Source: Agrobacterium sp. AGB01 (GTDB lineage Bacteria > Pseudomonadota > Alphaproteobacteria > Rhizobiales > Rhizobiaceae). Taken from it: DNA of 64,000 nt. Shown piece after piece: positions 40,978 through 49,839 of this stretch. Made by a program: the position numbers and the translations under genes. Under the pieces are notes generated by a model, which did not search any database, was not told the DNA's origin, and saw only the letters and a list, made by a program, of their open reading frames with translations. Positions within the stretch are counted from its first letter, which is position 1, and each line of letters begins with the position of its first letter. The stretch lies in contig NZ_JACVAB010000002.1 of assembly GCF_014851585.1 (NCBI RefSeq), positions 186,001 to 250,000 of the forward strand, given 5' to 3'.

Positions 40978-41136
40978 GTGAAGACATTACACCGACTGGC
41001 TTCGCTAATCGTTGCAGTTGCCGCACCCGCGGCAACCTATCTTGCAAGTGGCGAAGTCAGATTTGAGTTTATCATACTGGGGGCGGTCATTGGTTTCGCT
41101 TACTGGTATTGGGGCCCGACAGGTGCCCTGCTTTGA
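40978..41136 (+). CDS. Small membrane protein gene between gltB and gltD
   Basis: 52-codon frame starting at GTG (40978), eight bases after the gltB stop, and ending at TGA 41134-41136, 14 bases before gltD. A GGCGGAG sequence lies about 11 bases upstream. The product begins MKTLHRLASLIVAVAAPA, with one hydrophobic helix at ~7-23, and has a second one at ~30-42 ending in FAYWYWGPTGALL. The gene is too short for common ORF cut-offs. Its exact fit in the operon suggests real translation, possibly a membrane-anchoring or regulatory microprotein for glutamate synthase, but function is unknown. I recall a small hypothetical gene at this site in some rhizobia; this was not checked. Confidence 0.65.
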   Translation: MKTLHRLASLIVAVAAPAATYLASGEVRFEFIILGAVIGFAYWYWGPTGALL

Positions 41137-41150
41137 TGTGAGGATATAAA

Positions 41151-42608
41151 GTGGGTAAGGTTACAGGCTTTCTGGAAATCGACCGTCAGGTGGGCAAGTA
41201 TCAGCCTGCGTCGGATCGTATTCGCCATTTCCGTGAATTCACCATTCCAATGTCGGATGCCGAAGTGCAGAAGCAGGCGGCACGCTGCATGGACTGTGGT
41301 ATTCCCTACTGTCATGGCCCGACGGGCTGCCCCGTACACAACCAGATCCCAGACTGGAACGATTTGGTCTATAATGGCGGTTGGGAACAGGCGATTCGCA
41401 ACCTGCACTCCACCAACAACTTCCCGGAATTTACCGGTCGCGTCTGTCCCGCGCCTTGTGAGGAGGCGTGCACACTGAACCTTGAAGATACACCGGTTGC
41501 GATCAAGACCGTTGAACAGGCGATTGCCGACAAGGCCTATGAGCTTGGCTTCATCGTGCCAAAGCCTGCGACCGTTCACACCGGCAAGAAAGTTGCGATT
41601 ATCGGTTCCGGCCCATCCGGTCTGGCAGCTGCCCAGCAGCTCGGCCGCGCCGGTCACGAAGTTCACGTTTACGAGCGTGAATCCAAGGCTGGTGGTCTGC
41701 TGCGCTACGGTATTCCTGACTTTAAGATGGAGAAGAACTTCATCGATCGTCGCGTTGAGCAGATCAAGGGTGAGGGCGTGACCTTCCATTACGGCGTCAA
41801 TATCGGTGTTGATCTGACCGTTGAAAAGCTGATCGCTGATCATGACGCGGTTCTGTATTGCGGTGGCTCCGAAACCCCACGCCCTGCCGGTATTGGCGGT
41901 ACGGATTTCCATGGCGTTCATGATGCCATGCCTTATCTGGTGCAGCAGAACCGTCGTGTCGGCCGTGAAAACATCGACAGCGTGGGCTGGCCTTCCGACC
42001 CGATCCTGGCTGGCGGCAAGCATGTCGTTGTTGTTGGTGGTGGTGATACGGCGTCTGACTGCGTTGGCACTGCATTCCGTCAGGGTGCTGTGAAGGTAAC
42101 GCAGCTCGACATTCGTCCGATGCCGCCTGAAAAGGAAGACAAGCTCGCTGTTTGGCCATACTGGGCAACAAAGATGCGCACATCGTCTTCGCAGGCTGAA
42201 GGTGCGGTGCGTGAATTCCAGGTTGCGACCCTGGAATTCGTCGGTGACGAAGACGGTGTTCTGACGGGCGTGAAATGCTGCCAGGTTGATGACAAGCGCA
42301 AGCCGATTGCGGGCACCGAATTCATCATCAAGGCCGATCTGGCATTCATCGCCATCGGTTTCTCCGGTCCGTTCACCGACAGCGTTCTGAAGGAAATGGA
42401 CGGCAAGCTGACGCTCAACACGGACCGCCGTGGTTCGACCAACGTTGTTGCCAATGAAACCGACTACAAGACCTCGGTCGACAAGCTGTGGGCGGCCGGT
42501 GACGTACGCCGTGGCCAGTCACTGGTTGTATGGGCGATCCGTGAAGGTCGTCAGGCAGCACATGCGATTGACGAAGCGTTGATGGGATCGACGGTTCTGC
42601 CGCGCTAA
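41151..42608 (+). CDS. gltD: Glutamate synthase small subunit
   Basis: 485-aa beta subunit that passes electrons from NADPH through FAD and iron-sulphur clusters to GltB. The N-terminal cysteine clusters are Cys46, Cys49, Cys54, Cys60 (CMDCGIPYCHGPTGC) and Cys99, Cys103, Cys107 (CPAPCEEAC). An FAD site follows with KVAIIGSGPSGLAAAQQL, and an NADPH site with HVVVVGGGDTASDC. Translation starts with GTG at 41151, preceded by GAGG at the right distance. Cotranscribed with gltB and the small intervening gene, and ended by a terminator at 42614-42648. Confidence 0.96.
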   Translation: MGKVTGFLEIDRQVGKYQPASDRIRHFREFTIPMSDAEVQKQAARCMDCGIPYCHGPTGCPVHNQIPDWNDLVYNGGWEQAIRNLHSTNNFPEFTGRVCPAPCEEACTLNLEDTPVAIKTVEQAIADKAYELGFIVPKPATVHTGKKVAIIGSGPSGLAAAQQLGRAGHEVHVYERESKAGGLLRYGIPDFKMEKNFIDRRVEQIKGEGVTFHYGVNIGVDLTVEKLIADHDAVLYCGGSETPRPAGIGGTDFHGVHDAMPYLVQQNRRVGRENIDSVGWPSDPILAGGKHVVVVGGGDTASDCVGTAFRQGAVKVTQLDIRPMPPEKEDKLAVWPYWATKMRTSSSQAEGAVREFQVATLEFVGDEDGVLTGVKCCQVDDKRKPIAGTEFIIKADLAFIAIGFSGPFTDSVLKEMDGKLTLNTDRRGSTNVVANETDYKTSVDKLWAAGDVRRGQSLVVWAIREGRQAAHAIDEALMGSTVLPR

Positions 42609-42613
42609 ACAAC

Positions 42614-42648
42614 ATTAAAAAAGGCGGCCATGCGGTCGCCTTTTGTTT
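42614..42648 (+). terminator. Rho-independent terminator of gltB-gltD operon
   Basis: AAAAGGCGGCC-ATGC-GGTCGCCTTTT stem with one G-T pair followed by GTTT, located directly after the gltD stop codon. Confidence 0.85.
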
Positions 42649-42654
42649 GAGGAA

Positions 42655-42682
42655 ATGATCCCCGAATCAACACGGGGATCAT
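42655..42682 (-). terminator. Hairpin downstream of the small disordered-protein gene
   Basis: Perfect 10-bp stem ATGATCCCCG/CGGGGATCAT with an eight-base loop, 13 bases after the minus-strand gene's stop. Only a short T-run follows on that strand, so its termination strength is uncertain. Confidence 0.5.
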
Positions 42683-42695
42683 GACAAATCCAGGA

Positions 42696-42881
42696 TCAGT
42701 GTTTGTTTTTATGATCCTGCTGACCGCCCTTCATCGACTGGTCGCGGGTGCTGTCTTTCATTCCGGTCTTGTTTTCTGTTGCTGTCCCGGATGATGCGCT
42801 GCGGGTTTTATCGCTGCCGCCTTTTCCGGATTTCTGGCCAGCTTTGCTGTGCTGGTCTTGCGTGCCACCTTGGTGGGCCAT
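42696..42881 (-). CDS. Small hydrophilic, probably disordered protein
   Basis: 61 aa made almost wholly of Gly, Ser, Lys, Gln, Asp, Thr and His, with no hydrophobic core (begins MAHQGGTQDQHSKAGQKSGK). A clear GAGGAG ribosome binding site lies eight bases before the ATG, and a hairpin follows the stop. The composition resembles desiccation or general-stress microproteins, but I do not recognise a named family. Supported by the translation signals and isolated gene architecture. Confidence 0.6.
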   Translation of the reverse strand: MAHQGGTQDQHSKAGQKSGKGGSDKTRSASSGTATENKTGMKDSTRDQSMKGGQQDHKNKH

Positions 42882-43014
42882 GATGTTTACTCCTCATATC
42901 CATCATTGAGGCAAAGCAATATTGCTCTGCCCCAAGCTTAACCAAGGCGTTACAGGAACGTTCCTGTTTTAATATTATGTGATGGATTGCAGGCCTTCTT
43001 TTTGCGGCCGGATA

Positions 43015-44235
43015 TTATTCCTCAGTCTCGGTATCGGGCGTTGGCATACGATAATCGTCGACGCGGCCCAACGGCGCATCGGCTATTTCACCGCGCTTGA
43101 TCAACAGTTCGCGTGGCGTTTCGCGAATGGTGGCGGGTGCCGGTCTGTCTCCCAGCAATGCATTGCCACCGTCCAATTCCGGGTCGGTCAAGCTGATCGG
43201 CTGCGTTCTAACTTGACCGGCATCAATGCCAAGCGCAGGCAGGGAAGTGAGAGCGGGCAGATTGCTTGCGTTCAAATCCTGTTCTGGGGCGGCGGTATCG
43301 ACGTGGCGGCGCAGGAACTTCTCGACATAGAAGGCGAGCTTGCGTTTGCCGGCCTGTGTCATGCCAATGCCGTCCGCCTCACGCAGGCGGGCCTGCTGTC
43401 CGTTGACGTCGTAACCGGTGATGATGAACTTGCCACCTTCATCGACAAACCCGTCCCAGACATCCACGAATTCGCCACCGTGTTTTTCGGTATGGTTGCG
43501 ATACAGGCGGTTGAAGCCGACAAAATCTGTGGTGAGCGATGGGGACTGGAAGGCGGGCAGGCCGACCCACAAAAGTGGTATCTTCTGCCGCGAGACAATC
43601 GTTGCCAGCGCATCGATGCGCCGCTCATACTCCTTGAACCACAGATCGGTGCCGTATTTTTCCCTGAGGTCACCAATCATCATCAGCTGTCGGTCATTGG
43701 AACCGAGCATGATAACGACGGCGGCAGGTTTGACCTCTTGAATGAAATTCGGAAGGTTGGACAGCCAGTCATAATAGTCTGCACGGACAAGGCCGGACGA
43801 ACCATTTGCTCTGACATCAACGGCAATTGCCGGTGATGAAGCAAAGGTTTTGGTCAACTCGTCACCCATGCCGCTGGCCAGAAAATCACCGACCACCAGG
43901 ACGCGGCGGGCATTTTCAAGTTTGGTAACCGGTGCGGCCGGGGCTGTGGTGCGCATCTGTGTGACGGATGGTGTTGTGCGCGGTGTCTGCGGGCGCGAAA
44001 CGGAGCGTTCGCGGGGAGGGGGACGCCTTACGCGCGGTTCCTCCTCCCGCAACTGGCGGCCGTCACGCATTTCGCGCTGGCGCCCGCCAAACAGCATATC
44101 CATGAGAGTACGTGGTCGCTCACGTTCCTGTGCGAACACAGGTGAGGGAAAAAGAGGCAGGACAACAAGCACACACAGAGCACTCGCGCCTGCGCGAAGC
44201 CGGGCTGGCTTCTTGATCTTTGCCTGCTTATTCAT
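43015..44235 (-). CDS. Exported SGNH-hydrolase-like protein (DUF459)
   Basis: 406-aa protein with an N-terminal signal peptide (~14-35, ending near SPVFAQ), a long Arg/Pro-rich linker (~36-100) and an SGNH/DUF459 domain (~108-310). Blocks recognisable are VVGDFLASGMGD, NGSSGLVRADYYDW, MLGSNDRQ and DGIGMTQAGKRKLA. The usual nucleophile Ser in GDS is Phe118, and the His of the DxxH block is Gly291. The catalytic dyad therefore seems absent, although the oxyanion-hole Asn180 remains. The start at 44235 is chosen for its GAGG site; the frame continues to 44265. The next gene upstream on the same strand is a lytic transglycosylase, consistent with an envelope role. Confidence 0.8.
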   Translation of the reverse strand: MNKQAKIKKPARLRAGASALCVLVVLPLFPSPVFAQERERPRTLMDMLFGGRQREMRDGRQLREEEPRVRRPPPRERSVSRPQTPRTTPSVTQMRTTAPAAPVTKLENARRVLVVGDFLASGMGDELTKTFASSPAIAVDVRANGSSGLVRADYYDWLSNLPNFIQEVKPAAVVIMLGSNDRQLMMIGDLREKYGTDLWFKEYERRIDALATIVSRQKIPLLWVGLPAFQSPSLTTDFVGFNRLYRNHTEKHGGEFVDVWDGFVDEGGKFIITGYDVNGQQARLREADGIGMTQAGKRKLAFYVEKFLRRHVDTAAPEQDLNASNLPALTSLPALGIDAGQVRTQPISLTDPELDGGNALLGDRPAPATIRETPRELLIKRGEIADAPLGRVDDYRMPTPDTETEE

Positions 44236-44301
44236 GATGCATCCTCGTATGACATACCATATCACAGGCTTGCCTATAACCGGAAGCCTGCTTCAGGGTT
44301 G

Positions 44302-45525
44302 TCAGTTCCTCAGTGCACGCAGAAGTCGCTGCGATGGTTCGCCGTCATTTGTCATGCCCAGACGTTGCTGGATGGCGCTGATGGCTGCTTTTGAGCCGGA
44401 ACCGAAGTTGCCGTCGATTTCTCCATCATAATAGCCGAGTTCCTTCATGCGGCTTTGCAGCTCGAATTTCTCACGAATGTCGAGTGTGCCATCGGGGCGT
44501 GGCCAACGCTGCTGCATGCCGCCATAACCGGCAATTTCATCTGCCAGAAGACCGATAGCAAGCGCGTAGCTGTTGGAAGCGTTGTACTTCTTGATGGTGA
44601 AGAAATTTTTCATCATCAGGAAGCCAGGACCGGATTTTCCGCCCTGCATGACCAGTTGCGCTCTGTCGGAGCCGCGTGGAAACGCCTTGCCATTCGGTCT
44701 GGCGAAACCAAGCTTTGCCCATTCCGCCAGAGTTTTTGTCTGGCCTTCATAGCGACCGGCACCTGAGGGGACAGCGGCTTCATAACCCCATGTTTTGCCT
44801 GGCTCCCAACCATTCTTCGCCAGAAGGTTGGCGGCGGTTGCCAGAGCATCAGGAATGGAGTGCCAGATATCGCGTTTGCCGTTTCCGTCCGCATCAACCG
44901 CGTAAAGCAGGTAGCTGGTAGGAATGAACTGTGTGTGGCCCATGGCACCTGCCCAGGAACCAGTGAGGTTTTTCGCTGACACGTCGCCGTTCTGAAGAAT
45001 CTGCAAGGCGGCAATCAGCTGCGTTCTGGCAAATTTTGCGCGCTTCGGATCGGCATAGGCAAGCGTTGCCAGCGTGGTCGGAATGTGATGCAGGCGTTCT
45101 GGTTTTTCCAGAACGGCACCATAATTCGATTCCATCGACCAGATGGCGAGCAGGATGTTCTTATCGACGTTGAAGTGACGCTCGATGGCATTCAGCGTCG
45201 AGGCGTGCTTAGCCTTCATTTCACGACCAATGCGAACCGTGTACGGGTTTACGCGTGAATCCAGGTAGTCCCAGATCTGGCTGCTGAATTCCGGCTGAAA
45301 GTTTGCTTTGCGCAAGGCTTCAGGGTCTGGCTCAGTAACGCCTGAAAAAGCCTTTTGATATGTCGCCTTGGTAATACCACTTTTAGCGGCAGTGGTATAA
45401 AAGTCGTTGATCCATTTTCGAAAACCAGCATCAGCGCTGGCAGACGCTGGGGTCAAAGTTATTGCTAAGCCTGCAAAAACCATGCAGCCAAATTTACGGA
45501 CATCTGAAAGGATCAGCTTTTTCAT
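44302..45525 (-). CDS. Lytic murein transglycosylase (MltB family) with peptidoglycan-binding domain
   Basis: 407-aa exported enzyme cleaving the glycan strands of peptidoglycan to 1,6-anhydro-muropeptides. The signal peptide covers residues ~1-31 (no lipobox Cys at the cleavage site). The SLT_2/MltB catalytic domain spans ~33-330, with the catalytic Glu132 in WSMESNYG and the motif GSWAGAMGHTQFIPTSYL. A C-terminal peptidoglycan-binding domain (~340-405) has LQSRMKELGYYDGEIDGNFG. It lies 66 bases upstream of the SGNH-like gene on the same strand and may share a transcript with it. Confidence 0.92.
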   Translation of the reverse strand: MKKLILSDVRKFGCMVFAGLAITLTPASASADAGFRKWINDFYTTAAKSGITKATYQKAFSGVTEPDPEALRKANFQPEFSSQIWDYLDSRVNPYTVRIGREMKAKHASTLNAIERHFNVDKNILLAIWSMESNYGAVLEKPERLHHIPTTLATLAYADPKRAKFARTQLIAALQILQNGDVSAKNLTGSWAGAMGHTQFIPTSYLLYAVDADGNGKRDIWHSIPDALATAANLLAKNGWEPGKTWGYEAAVPSGAGRYEGQTKTLAEWAKLGFARPNGKAFPRGSDRAQLVMQGGKSGPGFLMMKNFFTIKKYNASNSYALAIGLLADEIAGYGGMQQRWPRPDGTLDIREKFELQSRMKELGYYDGEIDGNFGSGSKAAISAIQQRLGMTNDGEPSQRLLRALRN

Positions 45526-45719
45526 CGTCAGTCTTTCGTCTCTCGAATTTCATTTCGATGGCGAGATACGCATCGGGCTTCACGATGTGATAACAAATTA
45601 ATGTCAACAAATTCTTTACCATTAACCGTTCGTAGCGTCACCCTTTGCAATTCTTAAAAAGTTTTGGAATATAGCGCTGCGCGGGGAATATTATCCAATT
45701 AGTCTCTCAGGAGGGATGC

Positions 45720-46607
45720 GTGGTAGAAAATACGAAAATTCGGAAGGCCGTTTTTCCGGTCGCAGGTATGGGAACTCGTTTCTTGCCGGCAACGAAAGCT
45801 GTTCCGAAGGAAATGCTTACTGTTGTTGACAAGCCTGTTCTGCAGTACGTGGTCGATGAGGCCATTGAAGCAGGCATTGAACATTTTGTTTTTGTTACAG
45901 GTCGCGGCAAAGCGGTCATCGAAGACTATTTTGATATTCAATTCGAACTCGAGCAGCTGCTGCGAGAGCGCAACAAAACGGCCGAGCTGACTTTGCTTGA
46001 AGACCTTTTGCCAAAGGCCGGTACAGCGAGCTTCACACGCCAGCAGGCACCACTTGGTCTTGGCCATGCGGTATGGTGTGCACGCGACATCGTTGGTGAT
46101 GAGCCATTTGCGGTTCTGTTGCCTGACATGATCATGCATTCCGAAAAGGGCTGCCTCAAGGGCATGGTCGACGTTTACAACCAGACCGGTGGCAACGTTA
46201 TTGCCGTGCAGGAATGCGACCCTGATCAGGCGCACAAGTACGGTATCGTCGGTGTTGGCGAAAAGGCTGGCGACGGCTTCAAGATCACCGAAATGGTCGA
46301 AAAGCCAGCCAAGGGCACTGCACCTTCCAACTTCTACATCAACGGCCGCTACATTCTGCAGCCGGAAGTGTTCAACATTCTGGAAACGCAGGAACGTGGC
46401 GCCGGCAATGAAATCCAGCTTACCGATGGCATGCTGACGCTTGCCAAGGACCAGGATTTCTTCGGTTACCATTTCCAGGGTCAGACCTATGACTGCGGTG
46501 CAAAGGATGGCTTCATTCTTGCCAACCTGGCATTCGCGCTGGAGCGGAGCGATATTCGCCCATCTATCGAAGGTCCGTTGAAGGAACTGCTTGCCAAGCT
46601 GAAATAA
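45720..46607 (+). CDS. galU: UTP-glucose-1-phosphate uridylyltransferase
   Basis: 295-aa GalU making UDP-glucose for lipopolysaccharide, exopolysaccharide and cyclic glucans. The nucleotidyltransferase motif [18 protein letters not shown] is at the N-terminus; [18 protein letters not shown] and [13 protein letters not shown] follow. Translation starts at GTG (45720); a strong AGGAGGG site lies before it, and the ATG at 45716 is out of frame. It is divergent from the lytic transglycosylase gene. Its substrate glucose-1-phosphate is the product of pgm and glgP in this window. Confidence 0.95.
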   Translation: MVENTKIRKAVFPVAGMGTRFLPATKAVPKEMLTVVDKPVLQYVVDEAIEAGIEHFVFVTGRGKAVIEDYFDIQFELEQLLRERNKTAELTLLEDLLPKAGTASFTRQQAPLGLGHAVWCARDIVGDEPFAVLLPDMIMHSEKGCLKGMVDVYNQTGGNVIAVQECDPDQAHKYGIVGVGEKAGDGFKITEMVEKPAKGTAPSNFYINGRYILQPEVFNILETQERGAGNEIQLTDGMLTLAKDQDFFGYHFQGQTYDCGAKDGFILANLAFALERSDIRPSIEGPLKELLAKLK

Positions 46608-46629
46608 GCGGCGGCACAGTCAGAATAGC

Positions 46630-46660
46630 AGAAAATCCCGGTGAAAGCCGGGATTTTTTA
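46630..46660. terminator. Bidirectional terminator between galU and beta-barrel gene
   Basis: AAATCCCGG-TGAAAG-CCGGGATTT stem with T-run on the plus strand and a shorter T-run on the minus strand. It lies between two convergent genes. Confidence 0.87.
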
Positions 46661-46692
46661 TGTCTCGATTTGAAGCAACTGCGGTGGCGCGT

Positions 46693-48252
46693 TCAACGCT
46701 TGAAAGCGATACCTGCGCCAATCCGCCATGTGCCGGTGTCGTAGACCGGTGTCGTCTGGTAACTGATATCGCTTGTCAGATCGAGATAACGGTTGAGGCT
46801 CCATGTCAGCCCGGCCGAGGTGAAATATTCCGTCACGTCCCGCGTATCTCCGGATGGGAAGTTGCGGCGGGTGACCTGTCCGGTGAGGCGCGCTACGAGG
46901 TTGTTGCGCAACTGATGGGTCAGGCCTGCCGTCAGGCGATGAGATATCCAGCCACCCTGTGAGCCACCAGCAAAATCTTCGATGGTTGTGCGCAGGCCAA
47001 GGCTCACGTCTGTACCGCGCTGTGGCGACCACGAGAGATCGCCGTCAACACTGAATGCATTGATGGAGCCCAACCTCTGGTCGTCGTAGCTTTTACGCAG
47101 ATAACCGAGTGCCAGTTCGCCACGCAGTTTCTCACCGAGATCAAGCTCCGTTCCAAGCTTGGCGCCGTAGGATTTGGAAGAGCGCTCATAACCCGTATCG
47201 TCGAATTTGTCGTCATAACGGGTCAGGCCGGATGAGACCTCGAGAAACGGAATGAGAGCAGGTGACAGTTCATAACCTGCCCGCACGCGAATATCGCCGC
47301 CGGTGCGGTCGCGGGCGCTCAGATCAATCGAGCTGCCATCCAGTGCCTTGGCGGCAGAATAGACGTTGCGTTGCAGTTCAATGGCCGCCAGTCCGCGTAT
47401 ACGGCCAAGATCGCGCGCCACGGCAACGCCGCCGGTAAATTCATGGACGCCTGACTGAACGGATGCATTGTTCAGGGCGTTCGGATCATCAGTATCTTCG
47501 CGGCTGAAGTTGTAGCCGCCGGTTATGTTGACGGTTGTGTCTTTTGCCAGATCAAGCTGCAGGTCGGCATTGATCGAGGCGCGTGGTTCCTCGCCGCTTT
47601 TATCGCTGCCGAGATTGCGCTCCCAGGCTCCGTCGCCCGTTACCGTCAAGGAGTGGCGCGACCAGTCGCTGTTCAGAGTACCGCGAATGCCTGTCGTCAT
47701 GTAGTTGCGACGATCAGAACTGCCGGATGATTTCTGTTTTTCGGTGTTTAGTGTCTGGCTGATTGTCGGGCGCAGCACCATCGTTCCCAACCGAATACCG
47801 GGGGTCAGGTTCGTCGCAGCCGTTGGATCAACGTCACCACCATCTATGGTCGGTTCGTAAGGATTGAGCTGCTGCTCATAGGGTGCATTTGCCTCGTCCG
47901 GCTCGTCGGTGATGGCATCTCCCGCATTGACCGGAGGGGCGATGCCTTGTGTGGTCAGTGTTGTCGGGTCGGCCGGGTTTGCCGCTGCCGGATCAACGCC
48001 TGTGGCTTCAGCTTCTACTTCCGCCTGGTTTTGTTGCAGGGCCGTGGCGACACGGCTGTCGGTCCGTCTTTTGAGGACGGGCGTGGCTTGTGTGCTTTGG
48101 GCAAAGGCGATGGCCGGTTCATACAGACATGTGCATGCCACCAGCAATGCGGCTGCATTGCGCCACGCTTTAAGGCGTCTGGCCGCGCTGTCTGTGGGTT
48201 TCGGCATGGCTGTTCCGGCAAATTTCCAAATCTTACCCAAAGGTAAAGCCAT
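46693..48252 (-). CDS. Outer-membrane beta-barrel protein (putative porin-2 type)
   Basis: 519-aa exported protein. A signal peptide with core AALLVACTCLYEPAIAFAQ ends near residue 51. An acidic, Ala/Pro-rich stretch (~60-150) leads into a domain (~155-519) of alternating polar/apolar strands such as TVNITGGYNFS and RLTGQVTRRNFPSG, the pattern of a beta-barrel. It resembles the putative beta-barrel porin 2 family of rhizobia. The C-terminus ends GIAFKR, so the typical terminal aromatic residue is two positions from the end. The start may be the ATG at 48207, which gives a more normal signal peptide. Substrate is unknown. Confidence 0.75.
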   Translation of the reverse strand: MALPLGKIWKFAGTAMPKPTDSAARRLKAWRNAAALLVACTCLYEPAIAFAQSTQATPVLKRRTDSRVATALQQNQAEVEAEATGVDPAAANPADPTTLTTQGIAPPVNAGDAITDEPDEANAPYEQQLNPYEPTIDGGDVDPTAATNLTPGIRLGTMVLRPTISQTLNTEKQKSSGSSDRRNYMTTGIRGTLNSDWSRHSLTVTGDGAWERNLGSDKSGEEPRASINADLQLDLAKDTTVNITGGYNFSREDTDDPNALNNASVQSGVHEFTGGVAVARDLGRIRGLAAIELQRNVYSAAKALDGSSIDLSARDRTGGDIRVRAGYELSPALIPFLEVSSGLTRYDDKFDDTGYERSSKSYGAKLGTELDLGEKLRGELALGYLRKSYDDQRLGSINAFSVDGDLSWSPQRGTDVSLGLRTTIEDFAGGSQGGWISHRLTAGLTHQLRNNLVARLTGQVTRRNFPSGDTRDVTEYFTSAGLTWSLNRYLDLTSDISYQTTPVYDTGTWRIGAGIAFKR

Positions 48253-48359
48253 GTGGTTAACATCTGGTTTCGCATGCCGGGATTGCGGCGATTATAATGC
48301 GGGTGCCAGGTTGGTTTTGACCGCTGGACAGTTTTTTTCGAAAGGAGTAACAGTCCGGC

Positions 48360-49355
48360 ATGATTAAAAGATCTGTGAAACTCATCGATAATCTCGCCAT
48401 CGACTCGGCCCTGCGCACGATCAATATCGAGCGGAAGGGTCTTGAGGCACTGGAACTGGCGCTGCAGAATGGTCTTGCCCAGCCGTTTAACGCGGCAATC
48501 GAGACGATTGGTTCGATTGACGGCCGTGTCATCATCACGGGTGTTGGCAAAAGCGGGCACATTGGCAGCAAGCTGGCGGCGACATTTGCATCGACCGGAA
48601 CACCCGCCTTTTTCGTGCATGCCGCCGAGGCAAACCACGGCGATCTTGGTATGATTGCTGGCAATGATGTTGTACTGGCCATCTCCAAGGGTGGTGAGAG
48701 TGCAGAGCTGCGCAGCACCATCGATTACACACGGCGTTTTTCCATTCCGTTGATTGCACTGACCTGTTCGGAAAATTCTTCGCTCGCCAAGGCGGCCGAC
48801 ATCGTGCTGTTGGTGCCGAATGAGCAGGAGGCTTGCCCGCATGGTCTGGCGCCGACCACGTCGACATTGATGCAGCTCGCCTTGGGTGACGCGCTTGCCG
48901 TTGCACTGCTGGAAGCGCGCGGGTTCACGGCTGGTGATTTCCGGGTGTTTCATCCAGGTGGCAAACTGGGTGCGAGCCTGGCGCAGGTCGGTGATATCAT
49001 GCACACCGGTGAGCGGGTTCCGCTGGTTCGCAAGGGCACCTTGATGCCCGAGGCGGTCAAGGTTCTGTCGCACAAACATTTTGGCTGTGTCGGCATTCTC
49101 GATGAGGATGGCCGACTGTGCGGTATCGTCACCGAGGGTGACCTTGCCCGTAATCTGTCTCGCGATCTCTCAGGATTGCAGGTTGACGACATCATGACCC
49201 GCACGCCGAAAGTGGTTAAGACCACCATGCTGGCAACCAGCGCACTTGCCTTCCTTGAAAAGCATCAGATTGGTGCGCTGATCGTGGTCGACGATGAGAA
49301 CCGGCCGCTTGGGCTGGTGCATTTCCACGATTTCTTGCGGCTTGGCGTTGCCTAA
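48360..49355 (+). CDS. kdsD: Arabinose-5-phosphate isomerase (KpsF/GutQ family)
   Basis: 331-aa enzyme converting ribulose-5-phosphate to arabinose-5-phosphate, the first step toward Kdo for lipopolysaccharide. The SIS domain (~40-180) carries ITGVGKSGHIGSKLAATF, AEANHGDLGMI and LAISKGGES. A linker with FHPGGKLGASL and two CBS domains (~210-330, with GIVTEGDLAR) complete the family layout. AAGGAG lies upstream of the ATG at a slightly long distance. It is divergent from the beta-barrel protein gene. Confidence 0.93.
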   Translation: MIKRSVKLIDNLAIDSALRTINIERKGLEALELALQNGLAQPFNAAIETIGSIDGRVIITGVGKSGHIGSKLAATFASTGTPAFFVHAAEANHGDLGMIAGNDVVLAISKGGESAELRSTIDYTRRFSIPLIALTCSENSSLAKAADIVLLVPNEQEACPHGLAPTTSTLMQLALGDALAVALLEARGFTAGDFRVFHPGGKLGASLAQVGDIMHTGERVPLVRKGTLMPEAVKVLSHKHFGCVGILDEDGRLCGIVTEGDLARNLSRDLSGLQVDDIMTRTPKVVKTTMLATSALAFLEKHQIGALIVVDDENRPLGLVHFHDFLRLGVA

Positions 49356-49375
49356 GCCGCAAGGTTTTTTCTAAC

Positions 49376-49837
49376 TTATTCCACCGACTCGACGGTGAGG
49401 TTACGCCCATGTGCAGCCATGATGCGCACGCGCGTTCCGGCTGGCAGATCCGGGCCGTTGACCGGCCAGACCGTGTCGTCCAATTTTACGCGTCCGCGAC
49501 CTTCCGCAATCGGCTCCATCAGTGTTGCTGTGCGGCCAATCAGGCTAGCTTCACGCTGATTGAGGAAGGGTTCGTCCGAGGCTGCATTTGGCTTGCCGAA
49601 GTAACGGCGGCCAATCAGGGCAAAGGCCACAGAGAGTGCTGCAAACAGTACGAATTGCACCTGCCATGACCACAATGTTGCGTCCCAGAGCAACAGTGAC
49701 AATGCACCAACAACGATAGCCGCTGCACCGATCCAGATCAGGAATACGCCTGGAGCGGCAAGTTCTGCGGCAAACAGGATGAAGCCGGTGATCCACCAGC
49801 TCCATGGACCAAGCTCTGCTATGGCCTGTTTTATCAT
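49376..49837 (-). CDS. NfeD-like membrane protein
   Basis: 153-aa protein with two hydrophobic hairpins (residues ~13-53 and ~60-78) and a C-terminal OB-fold NfeD domain (~92-153; IGRTATLMEPIAEGRGRVKL). NfeD proteins pair with SPFH/stomatin proteins, and here the stomatin-like gene lies two bases upstream in the same operon. Together they are thought to organise membrane microdomains or assist membrane protein quality control. Short type, without the ClpP-like protease domain. Confidence 0.9.
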   Translation of the reverse strand: MIKQAIAELGPWSWWITGFILFAAELAAPGVFLIWIGAAAIVVGALSLLLWDATLWSWQVQFVLFAALSVAFALIGRRYFGKPNAASDEPFLNQREASLIGRTATLMEPIAEGRGRVKLDDTVWPVNGPDLPAGTRVRIMAAHGRNLTVESVE

Positions 49838-49839
49838 GA

